Source: Planctomycetota bacterium (lineage in GTDB: Bacteria > Planctomycetota > UBA11346). From it: a stretch of DNA of 64,000 bases. Shown piece after piece: positions 16,955 through 25,137 of the stretch. The stretch is taken from contig BJHQ01000004.1 in NCBI GenBank assembly GCA_014193115.1, positions 124,001 through 188,000 on the forward strand, written 5' to 3'. The notes under the pieces were generated by a model. It was not told the origin of the DNA. It saw only the letters and a list, made by a program, of their open reading frames with translations, and made no database searches. Made by a program: the position numbers and the translations under genes. Every line of letters begins with the position of its first letter. Position 1 is the stretch's first letter.

Positions 16955-17092
16955 GCAGCCGCAGGCTGCGTGGGGGGAGCGCCGGATGGCGCGTCCGGGG
17001 GCGGGCAGCCCCCGGTCAAACAAGAACTTGGGACGGCGCAGCCGGCCTCTCCGGCAAAGCCGGAGCACCGCGGAGCGGGGAGGTTCTCTGAG
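16953..17092 (+). repeat. Dispersed repeat family A, longest copy
   Basis: This copy begins within the TGA stop of the upstream kinase gene with GAGCAGCCGCAGGCTGCG. It continues through GGCGCGTCCGGGG, CGGGCAGCCCCCGGTCAAAC, ACTTGGGACGGCGCAGCCGG and CTCTCCGGCAAAGCCGGAG, and ends near GCGGAGCGGGGAGGTTCTC. Several segments are self-complementary (GGGGGCGGGCAGCCCCC, CTCCGGCAAAGCCGGAG), so the RNA would fold into consecutive hairpins. The same order of words recurs at 6976-7087 (inverted), 24954-25042 and partly at 28393-28438 (inverted). Confidence 0.75.
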
Positions 17093-17128
17093 CGTCGACG
17101 CTACGATTCCACGGTGCCGAGCGCCATC

Positions 17129-20100
17129 ATGAGCGGCCCCGGATCGGTGGGGGATTCGGTACCGTCCGGGCCAGGCGACGATCCGGCGTTCGCGCTCACC
17201 CGGATGGCCGCCGATCCGGCGCCGGCAACCGACGCGGCTGGCGAGGGACAGGACGCTGGCGATGGCGATGCCGCGCTCACCCACCATCTGTCCCGGATCT
17301 GGACCGAGACGGTTGGCGGTGAGGCTGCACTCGACGCCGGCAATCCGCGCCAGACCTGGCGGCCTCGGGCCATCGGAGAAGGCAGCGGAGCCTTCCCGCT
17401 CAGCTCGGTCCGTGGTCGGCCGCAGCCCGATCCGTTCGCGATCGATGGCCATGGCCCAGGCGCGCGCTTCGACCTGTTGGAGCGCATCGGCGAAGGCGGC
17501 ATGGGCGTGGTCTGGCGGACCCGCCAGGCCTCGCTGCGCCGCGAGATCGCGATCAAACAGCTGAAACCAGGCGACACCTCGGCGGAACGCTTCTTGGCTG
17601 AGGCGATGGTCACTGCCGCCCTCGACCATCCCAACATCCTGCCGGTGCACTGCCTGGGCCGCGGCGCCGACGGCACCTTGTACCTGGCGATGAAGCTGGT
17701 CCGCGGCACCAGCTGGCGGCGGCTGCTGCGTCCCGAATCCGCTGACGATCGCCGCCGCGGTGATGGCTTCAGCCGCGAAGACCACCTGCGGATCCTGATC
17801 CAGGTCTGCAACGCGGTGGAATACGCCCACAGCAAACGGCTGCTCCACCGCGACCTGAAGCCGGACAATGTCATGGTCGGGGATTTCGGCGAGGTGCTGG
17901 TGGTCGACTGGGGCTTGGCGGTGTCGTTGGCCAGCGCCACCGACGAGGACTCCTCCCACGCGCTGATCCCGTCGGCCCGACTGAACCGACCGCCCGCGGG
18001 AACACCGGCCTACATGGCGCCGGAGATGGCTCTGGCCCGGCACGATCTGCTCAGCGAACGCAGCGACATTTATCTGCTCGGTGCGATCCTGTCGGAAATC
18101 CTGATCGGCCGTCCGCCCCACCAGGGCCGGCGGATGCTCGACGTGCTGTCCGATGCTGCCCGCGGTCATCCACCGGCGATGCCGGTGGACCTTCCCGGAG
18201 AGCTGTCAGACATCGTCTACACCGCCATGGCCCGGGATCCCGAAGATCGGTTCCCGAGCGTCGCGGCCTTCCGCCGCGCCCTCGACGATTACCTGGCCCA
18301 CCGCGAATCCATCGACCTGGTCGACCGGGCCATGGCCGAGGCCGAGGATCTTGAGCACGAAATCGACGGCGATTCATACCGGCGCTACGAACGCCACGCC
18401 CGGATCGTCGCCCGGTATGAGCAGGCCTTGGAACTGTGGGCCGAGAACGAGGAGGCGATCTCCGGCATCCGTCTGGCCCGCCTGGCCTATGCCCAGGAGG
18501 CCAGCGAACGGGGTGACCTCGGCCTGGCCGAGGCCCAGCTCGGCCGGCAGGGGGTCGAGACGGCGGAAGAACGCGACCTGCATCAGGCGATCAGCGCCAA
18601 GCGCAGCGGAGCCGTCGCCCAGCAACGGTCCGCCCGGCGGAACCGCTTCCTGCTGCTGGCTGCGCTGGCGGTGCTGGTGGTCGGCGCGGCGGCGACCATC
18701 TCGGTCATGGCCGCGGCGTCGGCGCGCATCGCCAGCTCGGAACTGGCCCAGGCCCAGGAGCGTGAACGGCGGCTCCAGGCTGAACTCACCAACAGCCAGG
18801 CCAGCGTCGCAGACGCCGCCCGGGTCGAGCGCCGGCTGCGCGCCTTGGCGCCCTACACCGAAGCCACCGATCTGCTGCGCCGGGCCGAGATGCTCGACAA
18901 CGCCCTGGCCGACGACCTGTCGCGGCGGTCGCGCCTGACCGACCAGGCGATCGCCCGCCTCGGCGCGGCGTTGCAGATCGAGCCGGAATTCATCGAGGCC
19001 CGCATCGCCCTGGGCGAGGCCCAGCGCATGGCCGGCCGGCCCCAGGCGGCGGCTGCGGAGTTCCTCGCCGCCGATGCCGCCGGTGCCCGCCAGGGCAGGA
19101 CCATCGTCCCGGCCCTGGTCGCTGCCGGCCTGGCCTATGACGCCGCAGGCGAATACCTGTTGGCGGAGCAGTGCTTCGCCAAGGCCGACGGTTCGAAAGG
19201 GCTGGACCAGAAGCCGTCGCCGGCCGCGCCGCCGCCCCAGGGCGTGAATGAATGCCTGGCCCTGATCGGACGGGCCTTCCGCCTGACGTATCAGGAGCGG
19301 GTGGCCGAGGCCCTGGCGATCACCCGCAGCACCCTCGATGCGGCGCCGCAGATCTGGGAATGCCGGTTCGCCTACGGCCACATCCTGTACCAGGCCGGCA
19401 ACCTGGGTCTGGTCGATCCCCGTGCCGCTGCCGCCGAGGCCGAGCTGCATCTGCGCACGGCCATCGACCTGGCGCCACGCCAGGCCGAATTGTGTTCGGC
19501 CCTGGCGACCGTGCTGGTGGGCCGCGGCGGCCCCCGGGCCCAGTCGGAAGCCCAGCGCCTGATCGATCGCAATGTCGCCCTGGAGCCGGAAAACGGGGCG
19601 CGCCATCTGTGGCGGGCCTTCCATCGCCGCCAGCGCGGCGATCGCGCCGGCGCCGCCGCCGATCTGGCCGCCGCCGAGGCCCTGCGCACCCCCGAGACCC
19701 TGCTGCTGATGTACCGCGCCCAGGTGGCCTCGGAGGACGGCGATACGGTCACCGCCCTGGCCTGCCTGGATCGCCTCGAATCCCTGGGATCGGCCCAGCC
19801 TGAGCATCAGGCCAGCCGCTGGCTGGCCCGATTGCGCCAGAGCCAGCAGCCTGGAGGGGCCCGCTTCGATCGCTCAGCCTGCGAGATCTGGGCTGCCGCC
19901 CAGGTCCATTACCCGCGGGCCTGGGTGGTGCGGGTCCAGGCCCTGCTCGCCGAGGGTGAAGTCGGCAAGGCGATCGCCGCCACCGTCGGCGGTCTGACCG
20001 TGGCGCCGTTCAATCGCGAACTGCTCGCCTTGCAGGCCCAACTGCTCCAGGTCGATGACCGGTTCGCCGACTCCCTGGCCACCTGTGATCGATATCTTGA

Positions 20101-20284
20101 GCTTTTTCCCAACGATTTCCGCCTGCGGCTGCTGAAACTGCACAACCTGATCGACCTGCGGCGCTATGGCGAAGCCGCCAGCCAGCTCAACCTGCTCGCT
20201 TCCCAGTCGCCAGAACTGGAGCCGACCCTGGCGCCGCTGCGCACCCTGATCGCCGAGCAGCAGCGGAAATCCGCCGGGAAGTGA
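17129..20284 (+). CDS. Large membrane-anchored Ser/Thr protein kinase with TPR region (PknB-like)
   Basis: This is 1,051 residues from the ATG at 17129. The longer frame back to 16970 would translate a dispersed repeat and is rejected. After a low-complexity N-terminus (1-112) comes the kinase domain (about 113-400) with IGEGGMGVVW, K143 in AIKQL, HRDLKPDNVM (D242) and DWG in place of DFG (VVDWGLA), as common in PVC kinases, and PAYMAPEM. A membrane helix follows near 506-528 (FLLLAALAVLVVGAAATISV), then a short coiled coil and TPR-like repeats to the C-terminus, presumably outside the cytoplasm. The kinase likely reads a signal through the TPR part. Its targets are unknown. Confidence 0.9.
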   Translation: MSGPGSVGDSVPSGPGDDPAFALTRMAADPAPATDAAGEGQDAGDGDAALTHHLSRIWTETVGGEAALDAGNPRQTWRPRAIGEGSGAFPLSSVRGRPQPDPFAIDGHGPGARFDLLERIGEGGMGVVWRTRQASLRREIAIKQLKPGDTSAERFLAEAMVTAALDHPNILPVHCLGRGADGTLYLAMKLVRGTSWRRLLRPESADDRRRGDGFSREDHLRILIQVCNAVEYAHSKRLLHRDLKPDNVMVGDFGEVLVVDWGLAVSLASATDEDSSHALIPSARLNRPPAGTPAYMAPEMALARHDLLSERSDIYLLGAILSEILIGRPPHQGRRMLDVLSDAARGHPPAMPVDLPGELSDIVYTAMARDPEDRFPSVAAFRRALDDYLAHRESIDLVDRAMAEAEDLEHEIDGDSYRRYERHARIVARYEQALELWAENEEAISGIRLARLAYAQEASERGDLGLAEAQLGRQGVETAEERDLHQAISAKRSGAVAQQRSARRNRFLLLAALAVLVVGAAATISVMAAASARIASSELAQAQERERRLQAELTNSQASVADAARVERRLRALAPYTEATDLLRRAEMLDNALADDLSRRSRLTDQAIARLGAALQIEPEFIEARIALGEAQRMAGRPQAAAAEFLAADAAGARQGRTIVPALVAAGLAYDAAGEYLLAEQCFAKADGSKGLDQKPSPAAPPPQGVNECLALIGRAFRLTYQERVAEALAITRSTLDAAPQIWECRFAYGHILYQAGNLGLVDPRAAAAEAELHLRTAIDLAPRQAELCSALATVLVGRGGPRAQSEAQRLIDRNVALEPENGARHLWRAFHRRQRGDRAGAAADLAAAEALRTPETLLLMYRAQVASEDGDTVTALACLDRLESLGSAQPEHQASRWLARLRQSQQPGGARFDRSACEIWAAAQVHYPRAWVVRVQALLAEGEVGKAIAATVGGLTVAPFNRELLALQAQLLQVDDRFADSLATCDRYLELFPNDFRLRLLKLHNLIDLRRYGEAASQLNLLASQSPELEPTLAPLRTLIAEQQRKSAGK

Positions 20285-20303
20285 TCAGCCCGAAGACGCC
20301 GGG

Positions 20304-20422
20304 GAACCGCAAAGACGCCCAAGCGCCAAGGGCCGGAGGGTCGGAGAAAAATTCAGCTGCACCGTGGCGGGCTTTTCAGTCAGCGGAGAAGCTCCGGTTT
20401 TTCCTTGGCATCTTGGCGGTTC
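20304..20422. repeat. Dispersed repeat family B, complete copy with inverted ends
   Basis: The left end GAACCGCAAAGACGCCC plus AAGCGCCAAG and the right end CCTTGGCATCTTGGCGGTTC are imperfect inverted repeats about 75 bp apart. A similar element lies at 56298-56423. The core contains AGCGGAGAAGCTCCG. Such elements look like non-autonomous, MITE-like or REP-like units. It fills the gap between the convergent kinase and miaB genes and could act as a bidirectional terminator-like hairpin. Confidence 0.65.
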
Positions 20423-20445
20423 GTCTGCTTTGTGTTGAGGAGCCG

Positions 20446-21798
20446 TCATTCCGCCACATCGCCGAACAGCGTCAGGCTGGTCGAGCGTTCGATCCGCACC
20501 GGAACGATGCGACCGACGAGCGACATCCGGTCGCCGTCGGCGCCGCGGCGCGGGAAGACGACGTTGAGGTTGCCTTCGCTGCGACCGTGGAGCATCTCCG
20601 GATCGCTGCGGCTGGGGCCTTCGACCAGGACCTGGCGGATCCGGCCGTGGTGGCTGGCGAACAGCTCGGATTGGTGGACCAGCTGCAAAGCGAGCAGTTC
20701 ATTGCACCGGGCGCGCTTCACGTCTTCAGGAACGTCGTCTTCGAGCCGGGTTGATGGCGTACCAGGGCGCGGCGAATACATGAACACGTAGGATCCGGCG
20801 AAGCGCACGGCGTTGAACAGGCTGACGGTCTCGGCGTGGTCGGCGTCGGTCTCGCGGGGGAAGCCGGTGATGAAATCGGACAGCAGTTCGACCTCGGGCA
20901 TGCGCGATCGCGCACGCTCGACGAAACGCAGGTAATCATCGCGGCCGTAACGACGGCCCATCAGGCGCAGGATGCGATCGCTGCCGTGCTGGGCCGGGAC
21001 ATGCAGGTGCTTGGCGACCTTGGGCAGCTCGGCCATGGTGTCGAGCAGTTCGTCGCTGATGTCCTTGGGATGGCTGGTGATGAAGCGGATGCGCTTGAGT
21101 CCTTCGATCGCGTGCAGCCGGCGCAGCAGCGACGCCAAGGTGGTGCCATCGCCCAGGGTTTTTCCATAGGCGTCGACGGTCTGGCCGAGCAGCGTCACCT
21201 GCACGAAACCGTCATCCACCAGGCGGCGGACCTCGTCCTCGATCTGTTGTGGCGGGCGGGATTTTTCCAGGCCGCGGGTGGTGGGCACGATGCAGTAGGT
21301 GCAGTTGTAGTTGCAGCCGCGCATGATCGTGACGAAGGCGTTGACCGTGCCTTCGCGCCTGGCTGACCAATCCTTCGCCTCGAAATCTCCGAAATCGGTG
21401 GCCACCACCTGGCGCTCGTCGGCCAGCCGGTCGAGCAGCTGGGGCAGGTGGACGAACTGGTCGGTGCCGACCACCAGATCGACGTGGGGGAATTGGCGGA
21501 GCAGGTCGCCTTGCTCGCGTTGGGCCATGCAGCCCATGATCGCGATGCGCAGTTCCGGCCGCTGCTTTTTGATCGGCTTCAGCGCGCCCAGCCGGCCGCG
21601 GACCTTGGCTTCGGCGTGGTCTCGGACGGCGCAGGTGTTGTAGACCACCAGATCGGCGGAATCGATGGTGTCGGTGGTGTGATAGCCGGCTTCCGCCAGG
21701 CGGGCGAGAACGACCTCGGTATCGGCCACATTCATCTGGCAGCCGAAGGTCTCGATGAAGACGGCGCGCCCGGGCGCTGATGACGCGGTGGAAACCAT
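20446..21798 (-). CDS. miaB: MiaB, tRNA-2-methylthio-N6-dimethylallyladenosine synthase
   Basis: This 450-residue radical-SAM methylthiotransferase modifies A37 of tRNAs reading UNN codons. In order: the UPF0004 domain with its cluster cysteines in FIETFGCQMNVADTE, VVYNTCAVRDHAE and IMGCMAQRE; the radical-SAM motif RGCNYNCTYCIVP; and a TRAM domain at the end. The start at 21798 is chosen because the frame upstream (PGSGKPASPTL) runs through the divergent glgA leader. It is divergent from glgA, with about 100 bp between the chosen starts. It could also be a related methylthiotransferase, but GCQMN and DGFVQVTLLGQTVDAYG fit MiaB best. Confidence 0.93.
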   Translation of the reverse strand: MVSTASSAPGRAVFIETFGCQMNVADTEVVLARLAEAGYHTTDTIDSADLVVYNTCAVRDHAEAKVRGRLGALKPIKKQRPELRIAIMGCMAQREQGDLLRQFPHVDLVVGTDQFVHLPQLLDRLADERQVVATDFGDFEAKDWSARREGTVNAFVTIMRGCNYNCTYCIVPTTRGLEKSRPPQQIEDEVRRLVDDGFVQVTLLGQTVDAYGKTLGDGTTLASLLRRLHAIEGLKRIRFITSHPKDISDELLDTMAELPKVAKHLHVPAQHGSDRILRLMGRRYGRDDYLRFVERARSRMPEVELLSDFITGFPRETDADHAETVSLFNAVRFAGSYVFMYSPRPGTPSTRLEDDVPEDVKRARCNELLALQLVHQSELFASHHGRIRQVLVEGPSRSDPEMLHGRSEGNLNVVFPRRGADGDRMSLVGRIVPVRIERSTSLTLFGDVAE

Positions 21799-21898
21799 GG
21801 GTTTTCCATCATCCGCAGGCTTGGCCGGGGACAAGGTCGGCGATGCCGGCTTGCCGCTGCCCGGGCTGACCGGTAGGACCGTGCCAGGGAACCGCTGC

Positions 21899-23371
21899 GT
21901 GCTCGACCGCCTCTGCATCTACCATGTGGCCAGCGAGATGGCGCCGCTGGTCAAGACCGGCGGTCTGGCCGACGTGGTATCGGCGCTGCCCAAGGCCCTC
22001 GCCAAGCGCGGCCACGAGGTCCACGTCGCGCTGCCGGCCTACCGCATCGCCATCCGCCAGGCCGAGCGCCTGGGCCTGACCTGGCATGCCACGCCGATGA
22101 CCATCGAGGCTGGCGGCATCGACCACCATATCGGCATCGGCACGGTGGTGATCGACGGAGTCCGCGTCCACCTGCTGGCGTGCAACGAGCTGTTCGATCG
22201 CGAGGGCATCTACGGGCCGAGTCCGGTCAATGACTACGACGACAATGCCCGCCGGTACAGCGTCTTCGCCAAGGCGGCGCTGGCGACGCCCCGGGGCCTC
22301 GGCTTCGATCCGCACATCGCCCACGCCCATGACTGGCAGGCCGGGCTGGTGCCGGTGCTGCGCGAACGCGGCTTCGGCCGCACCCTGCCTGCCACCCGCA
22401 CCATCTTCACCATCCACAACATCGCCTATCAGGGCGCGTTCTGGCCCGGCGACCTGCGCCTGACCGGCCTTGATCCCGCCCTGCTCAATTCCTTCCAGCT
22501 CGAACACCACGGCCGGCTGAACTGGATGAAGGCGGGCATCGTCTTCGCCGATCGGGTGACCACGGTCAGCCATCGTTATGCCACCGAGATCCAGCAGCCC
22601 GAGGTCGCTTTCGGCCTTGACGAAGTGATCCGCGGCACGGCATACAAGCTCGACGGCATCACCAACGGGATCGACGCAAACGAATGGGATCCCTCCCGGG
22701 ATCCGCATCTGCCGGCCCGCTATTCGGCGGCGGATCTCAGCGGCAAGGCGCGCTGCAAGCAGGTCCTGCGCTCCGACTGCCAGCTGGTCGAGAACGGCGC
22801 CTGCCTGCTCGCGGTGGTCTCTCGCCTGGTCGAGCAGAAAGGCATCGACCTGATTCTCGATGCGGTCGAGCCCTACATCCTGTCCGGACGGATGCAGCTG
22901 GCGGTGCTCGGCTCTGGAGATCTGTCACTGGAGCAGCGGCTGCACTGGCTGGCGCGCAAGCACCCCGGCTGGGTCTACACGTCCTTCGGCTACAACGAAT
23001 CCCTGGCCCACCGCTTCATGGGCGGCGCTGACGCCTTCCTGATGCCCAGCCGCACCGAGCCGTGCGGGCTGACCCAGATGTACGCCCTGCGCTACGGCAC
23101 CCTTCCCATCGTCCGTCTGACCGGCGGACTGGTCGACACGGTCAGCGATGTCACGGTGCCCGGCGGCGGCACCGGGTTCACCTTCGGCCCGGTGGATCGC
23201 GGCCATTTCAGCAGCGTCATCGACCGCGCCGTCGGTCTTTACCACCATTTCCCGACCGAATGGAATGCCGCCATGCACCGGGCGATGGCCTGCGACAATT
23301 CCTGGGACCGGGTGGCGAGCAAATACGAAGAGTTGTACCTGGAGCTCTGCGATCCGGCGGCGAGCGACTGA
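21899..23371 (+). CDS. glgA: Glycogen synthase (ADP-glucose-type, GT5)
   Basis: This is 490 residues from a GTG at 21899. It transfers glucose from ADP-glucose to growing alpha-1,4-glucan. The N-terminal motif VASEMAPLVKTGGLADVVSALP carries the KTGGL substrate loop. Later come AHDWQAGLVPVL, FTIHNIAYQGAFW, TNGIDANEWDPSRD, VSRLVEQKGIDL and FLMPSRTEPCGLTQMYALRYGTLPIVRLTGGL. The GTG is preferred because AGGGA lies 8 bp upstream and the length then fits the family. An ATG at 21797 would overlap the miaB start and add a Gly/Pro-rich leader. No other glg gene is in the window. Confidence 0.93.
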   Translation: MLDRLCIYHVASEMAPLVKTGGLADVVSALPKALAKRGHEVHVALPAYRIAIRQAERLGLTWHATPMTIEAGGIDHHIGIGTVVIDGVRVHLLACNELFDREGIYGPSPVNDYDDNARRYSVFAKAALATPRGLGFDPHIAHAHDWQAGLVPVLRERGFGRTLPATRTIFTIHNIAYQGAFWPGDLRLTGLDPALLNSFQLEHHGRLNWMKAGIVFADRVTTVSHRYATEIQQPEVAFGLDEVIRGTAYKLDGITNGIDANEWDPSRDPHLPARYSAADLSGKARCKQVLRSDCQLVENGACLLAVVSRLVEQKGIDLILDAVEPYILSGRMQLAVLGSGDLSLEQRLHWLARKHPGWVYTSFGYNESLAHRFMGGADAFLMPSRTEPCGLTQMYALRYGTLPIVRLTGGLVDTVSDVTVPGGGTGFTFGPVDRGHFSSVIDRAVGLYHHFPTEWNAAMHRAMACDNSWDRVASKYEELYLELCDPAASD

Positions 23372-23377
23372 ACCTGG

Positions 23378-24196
23378 CTAGCGCGTCCACACCTGGCCGC
23401 TGTCGACCACGATGACCTGGCCGGTGACGCAGCGGGCGGCGTCGGACAGCAACCAGGCGGCAGCGTTGGCGATGTCGGTGGGCTTGATGTCGCGATCGAG
23501 GGCGGTCTGGGCGATGTACGACGGGATCACCTGTTCGGGGGCGATGCCCTTGGCCTTGGCGCGTTCTGCGATGTAGGCCGGATTCCAGATCTTCGAACCT
23601 TCGAAAACGTTGCCGGGAGCGATGCAGTTGACCCGGATGCCGCTGCGGCCCAGTTCCGCCGCCCAGCCCCGGGCCAGATGGATCTCGCCGGCCTTGGTGG
23701 CGTTGTAGGCGCTGTTGGCTTTGCTCGGCTCCAGTCCGGATTTGCTCGACAACAGCACCATCGCGCCGCCGCTGCCCTGGCGGGTGAAGATCCGCGCCGC
23801 TTCGCGGCCGCACAGGAAATAGCCGGTGAGATTGATGCGCAGGGCGAGCTCCCACTTGGCCAGGGGAAAATCGACCAGATTTCCGGCTGGCGCGATGCCG
23901 GCGGCGCAGACCAGGCCGTCGAGACGGGAGAACCGCGTCACCGCAGCGGCGAATGCGGCCGCGACCGAGGCTTCGTCGGTGACATCCAGCCGCACCGGCA
24001 GGACCCGGTCGCGGCCAAGTTCGTCGGCCACCGCTGCCAATCCGGCTTCATCGACGTCAGTGGCGCAGATCTTCGCGCCGGCGGTGGCCAGGCCGCGAGC
24101 GATGCCGAGGCCGAGCCCGGAGGCGGCGCCAGTGACCAGGACTACCCGGTCGGTGAGCAGGCCGGTGAGGGGGAGCGGGGCGGGGTGCTCGGGCAT
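23378..24196 (-). CDS. Short-chain dehydrogenase/reductase, sugar-phosphate type
   Basis: This 272-residue NAD(P)-dependent SDR has the TGAASGLGLGIA Rossmann motif, a CAAG box (VCAAGIAPAG), active-site serine in LLSSKSG and the YNATK motif. The C-terminus (GNVFEGSKIWNPAYIAERAK, DIKPTDIANAAAWLL, TGQVIVVDSGQVWTR) resembles sorbitol-6-phosphate dehydrogenase and the dehydrogenase half of RhaD-type bifunctional proteins. A polyol or deoxysugar substrate is therefore likely. The ATG at 24196 is chosen over the longer frame because homology begins soon after. It is convergent with glgA (6 bp apart) and lies 213 bp downstream of nadD on the same strand. Confidence 0.85.
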   Translation of the reverse strand: MPEHPAPLPLTGLLTDRVVLVTGAASGLGLGIARGLATAGAKICATDVDEAGLAAVADELGRDRVLPVRLDVTDEASVAAAFAAAVTRFSRLDGLVCAAGIAPAGNLVDFPLAKWELALRINLTGYFLCGREAARIFTRQGSGGAMVLLSSKSGLEPSKANSAYNATKAGEIHLARGWAAELGRSGIRVNCIAPGNVFEGSKIWNPAYIAERAKAKGIAPEQVIPSYIAQTALDRDIKPTDIANAAAWLLSDAARCVTGQVIVVDSGQVWTR

Positions 24197-24409
24197 GGCG
24201 GCAGGTTCAAGCACCAGCGGAGCTGTCCAGCCGGCGGTCCCGGTTGGCCCAACACGTCGTCGCCCAGACCCAGGCCACGCCGGCTGTTTGAGCCGAGCCG
24301 GCATTCCCGCAGGCGCAGATCAAGCATCGTTCCCAGATCATGTGCAGATGATGTCGCCACCATCAGGCGGAGTTCGGGGCGTTGGCGGGGCCGTCGCCGC
24401 TGACCAGGT

Positions 24410-25054
24410 TCAACTGCCTGGCCGGTACCAGTGGCCGCTCTGGATCAGCTCGTTGACCAGAACCGGGACCAGCTCATCGATCGGCTGGCCCGCCTGACGG
24501 CGCCGGCGGATCTCCCGGGAGCTGATGTCGGGCAGGGCCGCGGTGGCCTGATCGAAGCCGCGCCTGGGCACGGCGATGACCTCGACCAGCTTGGCCAGCT
24601 CCGTGCCGCGATGCCAATTGGGCAGGTCGCGGGCGGTATCGGTGCCGCCGATCAGCGACCAGCGGGTGCCAGGATGGCGCACGGCCAGGGCCTCGACCAG
24701 ATCGATGGTGTAGCCGCTGGGATTGCGCAGCTCGTCGTCGCGCAGCTCGACGAATCCCAGGCCACCGAACGCGGCCTGGCACATCCGCCAGCGCTGATCC
24801 CAGGGGCTCAAGGCCTTGGCATAGGGATGCCGGGCCGAGGGCAGTACCCAGACCCGGTCGACCCCGCTCGCGGCATAGGCCCACGTGGCGCAAAGGACGT
24901 GGCCCAGGTGGGGTGGGTCGAAACTGCCGCCGAACAGAGCGATGCGTTGGCGGGGCGCGTTCCCGGTCAAACGAGCACTCGGGTCGGCGGAGCTGGCCTC
25001 TCCGGTGCCACCGGAACTCTGCGCAGCGGGGAAGCTCCCTGGACGGCCGGCCAT
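24410..25054 (-). CDS. nadD: Nicotinate-nucleotide adenylyltransferase
   Basis: This enzyme adenylates nicotinate mononucleotide in NAD synthesis. Motifs: FGGSFDPPHLGH (nucleotide-binding), VLPSARHPYAK, LIGGTDTARDLPNWH, and ISSREIRRRRQAG near the end in place of ISSTxIR. It is 214 residues from the ATG at 25054. The first 30 residues or so (a Gly/Ser/Pro-rich tract ending RLTGN) are encoded by a copy of dispersed repeat family A and are not expected in NadD. A TTG codon just before the catalytic core (LTGNAPRQRIALF) is an alternative start. It is divergent from htpG with an 83-bp gap. Confidence 0.9.
   Translation of the reverse strand: MAGRPGSFPAAQSSGGTGEASSADPSARLTGNAPRQRIALFGGSFDPPHLGHVLCATWAYAASGVDRVWVLPSARHPYAKALSPWDQRWRMCQAAFGGLGFVELRDDELRNPSGYTIDLVEALAVRHPGTRWSLIGGTDTARDLPNWHRGTELAKLVEVIAVPRRGFDQATAALPDISSREIRRRRQAGQPIDELVPVLVNELIQSGHWYRPGS
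24954..25042 (+). repeat. Dispersed repeat family A, copy overlapping the 5' end of nadD
   Basis: GGCGCGTTCCCGGTCAAACG, GCACTCGGGTCGGCGGAGCT, GGCCTCTCCGGTGCCACCGG and GCGCAGCGGGGAAGCTCCCT match the right half of the copy at 16953-17092. The element runs on the plus strand, antisense to nadD, and its reverse complement is read as the N-terminal residues of the annotated NadD. Compared with the longest copy it lacks about 20 bp around the GGGCAGCCC segment. Confidence 0.7.
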
Positions 25055-25137
25055 GATCGCATCGTTGCGGGGCTGGCCCGAATGCCATCGGCATCCTAGT
25101 TGCATACGCGCACCGCCCCACGTCGGAACGACCCACC

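Noticed and set aside
16970..17128. N-terminal extension of the large kinase frame
   Set aside because: It is the translation of dispersed repeat family A, and an ATG at 17129 follows directly.
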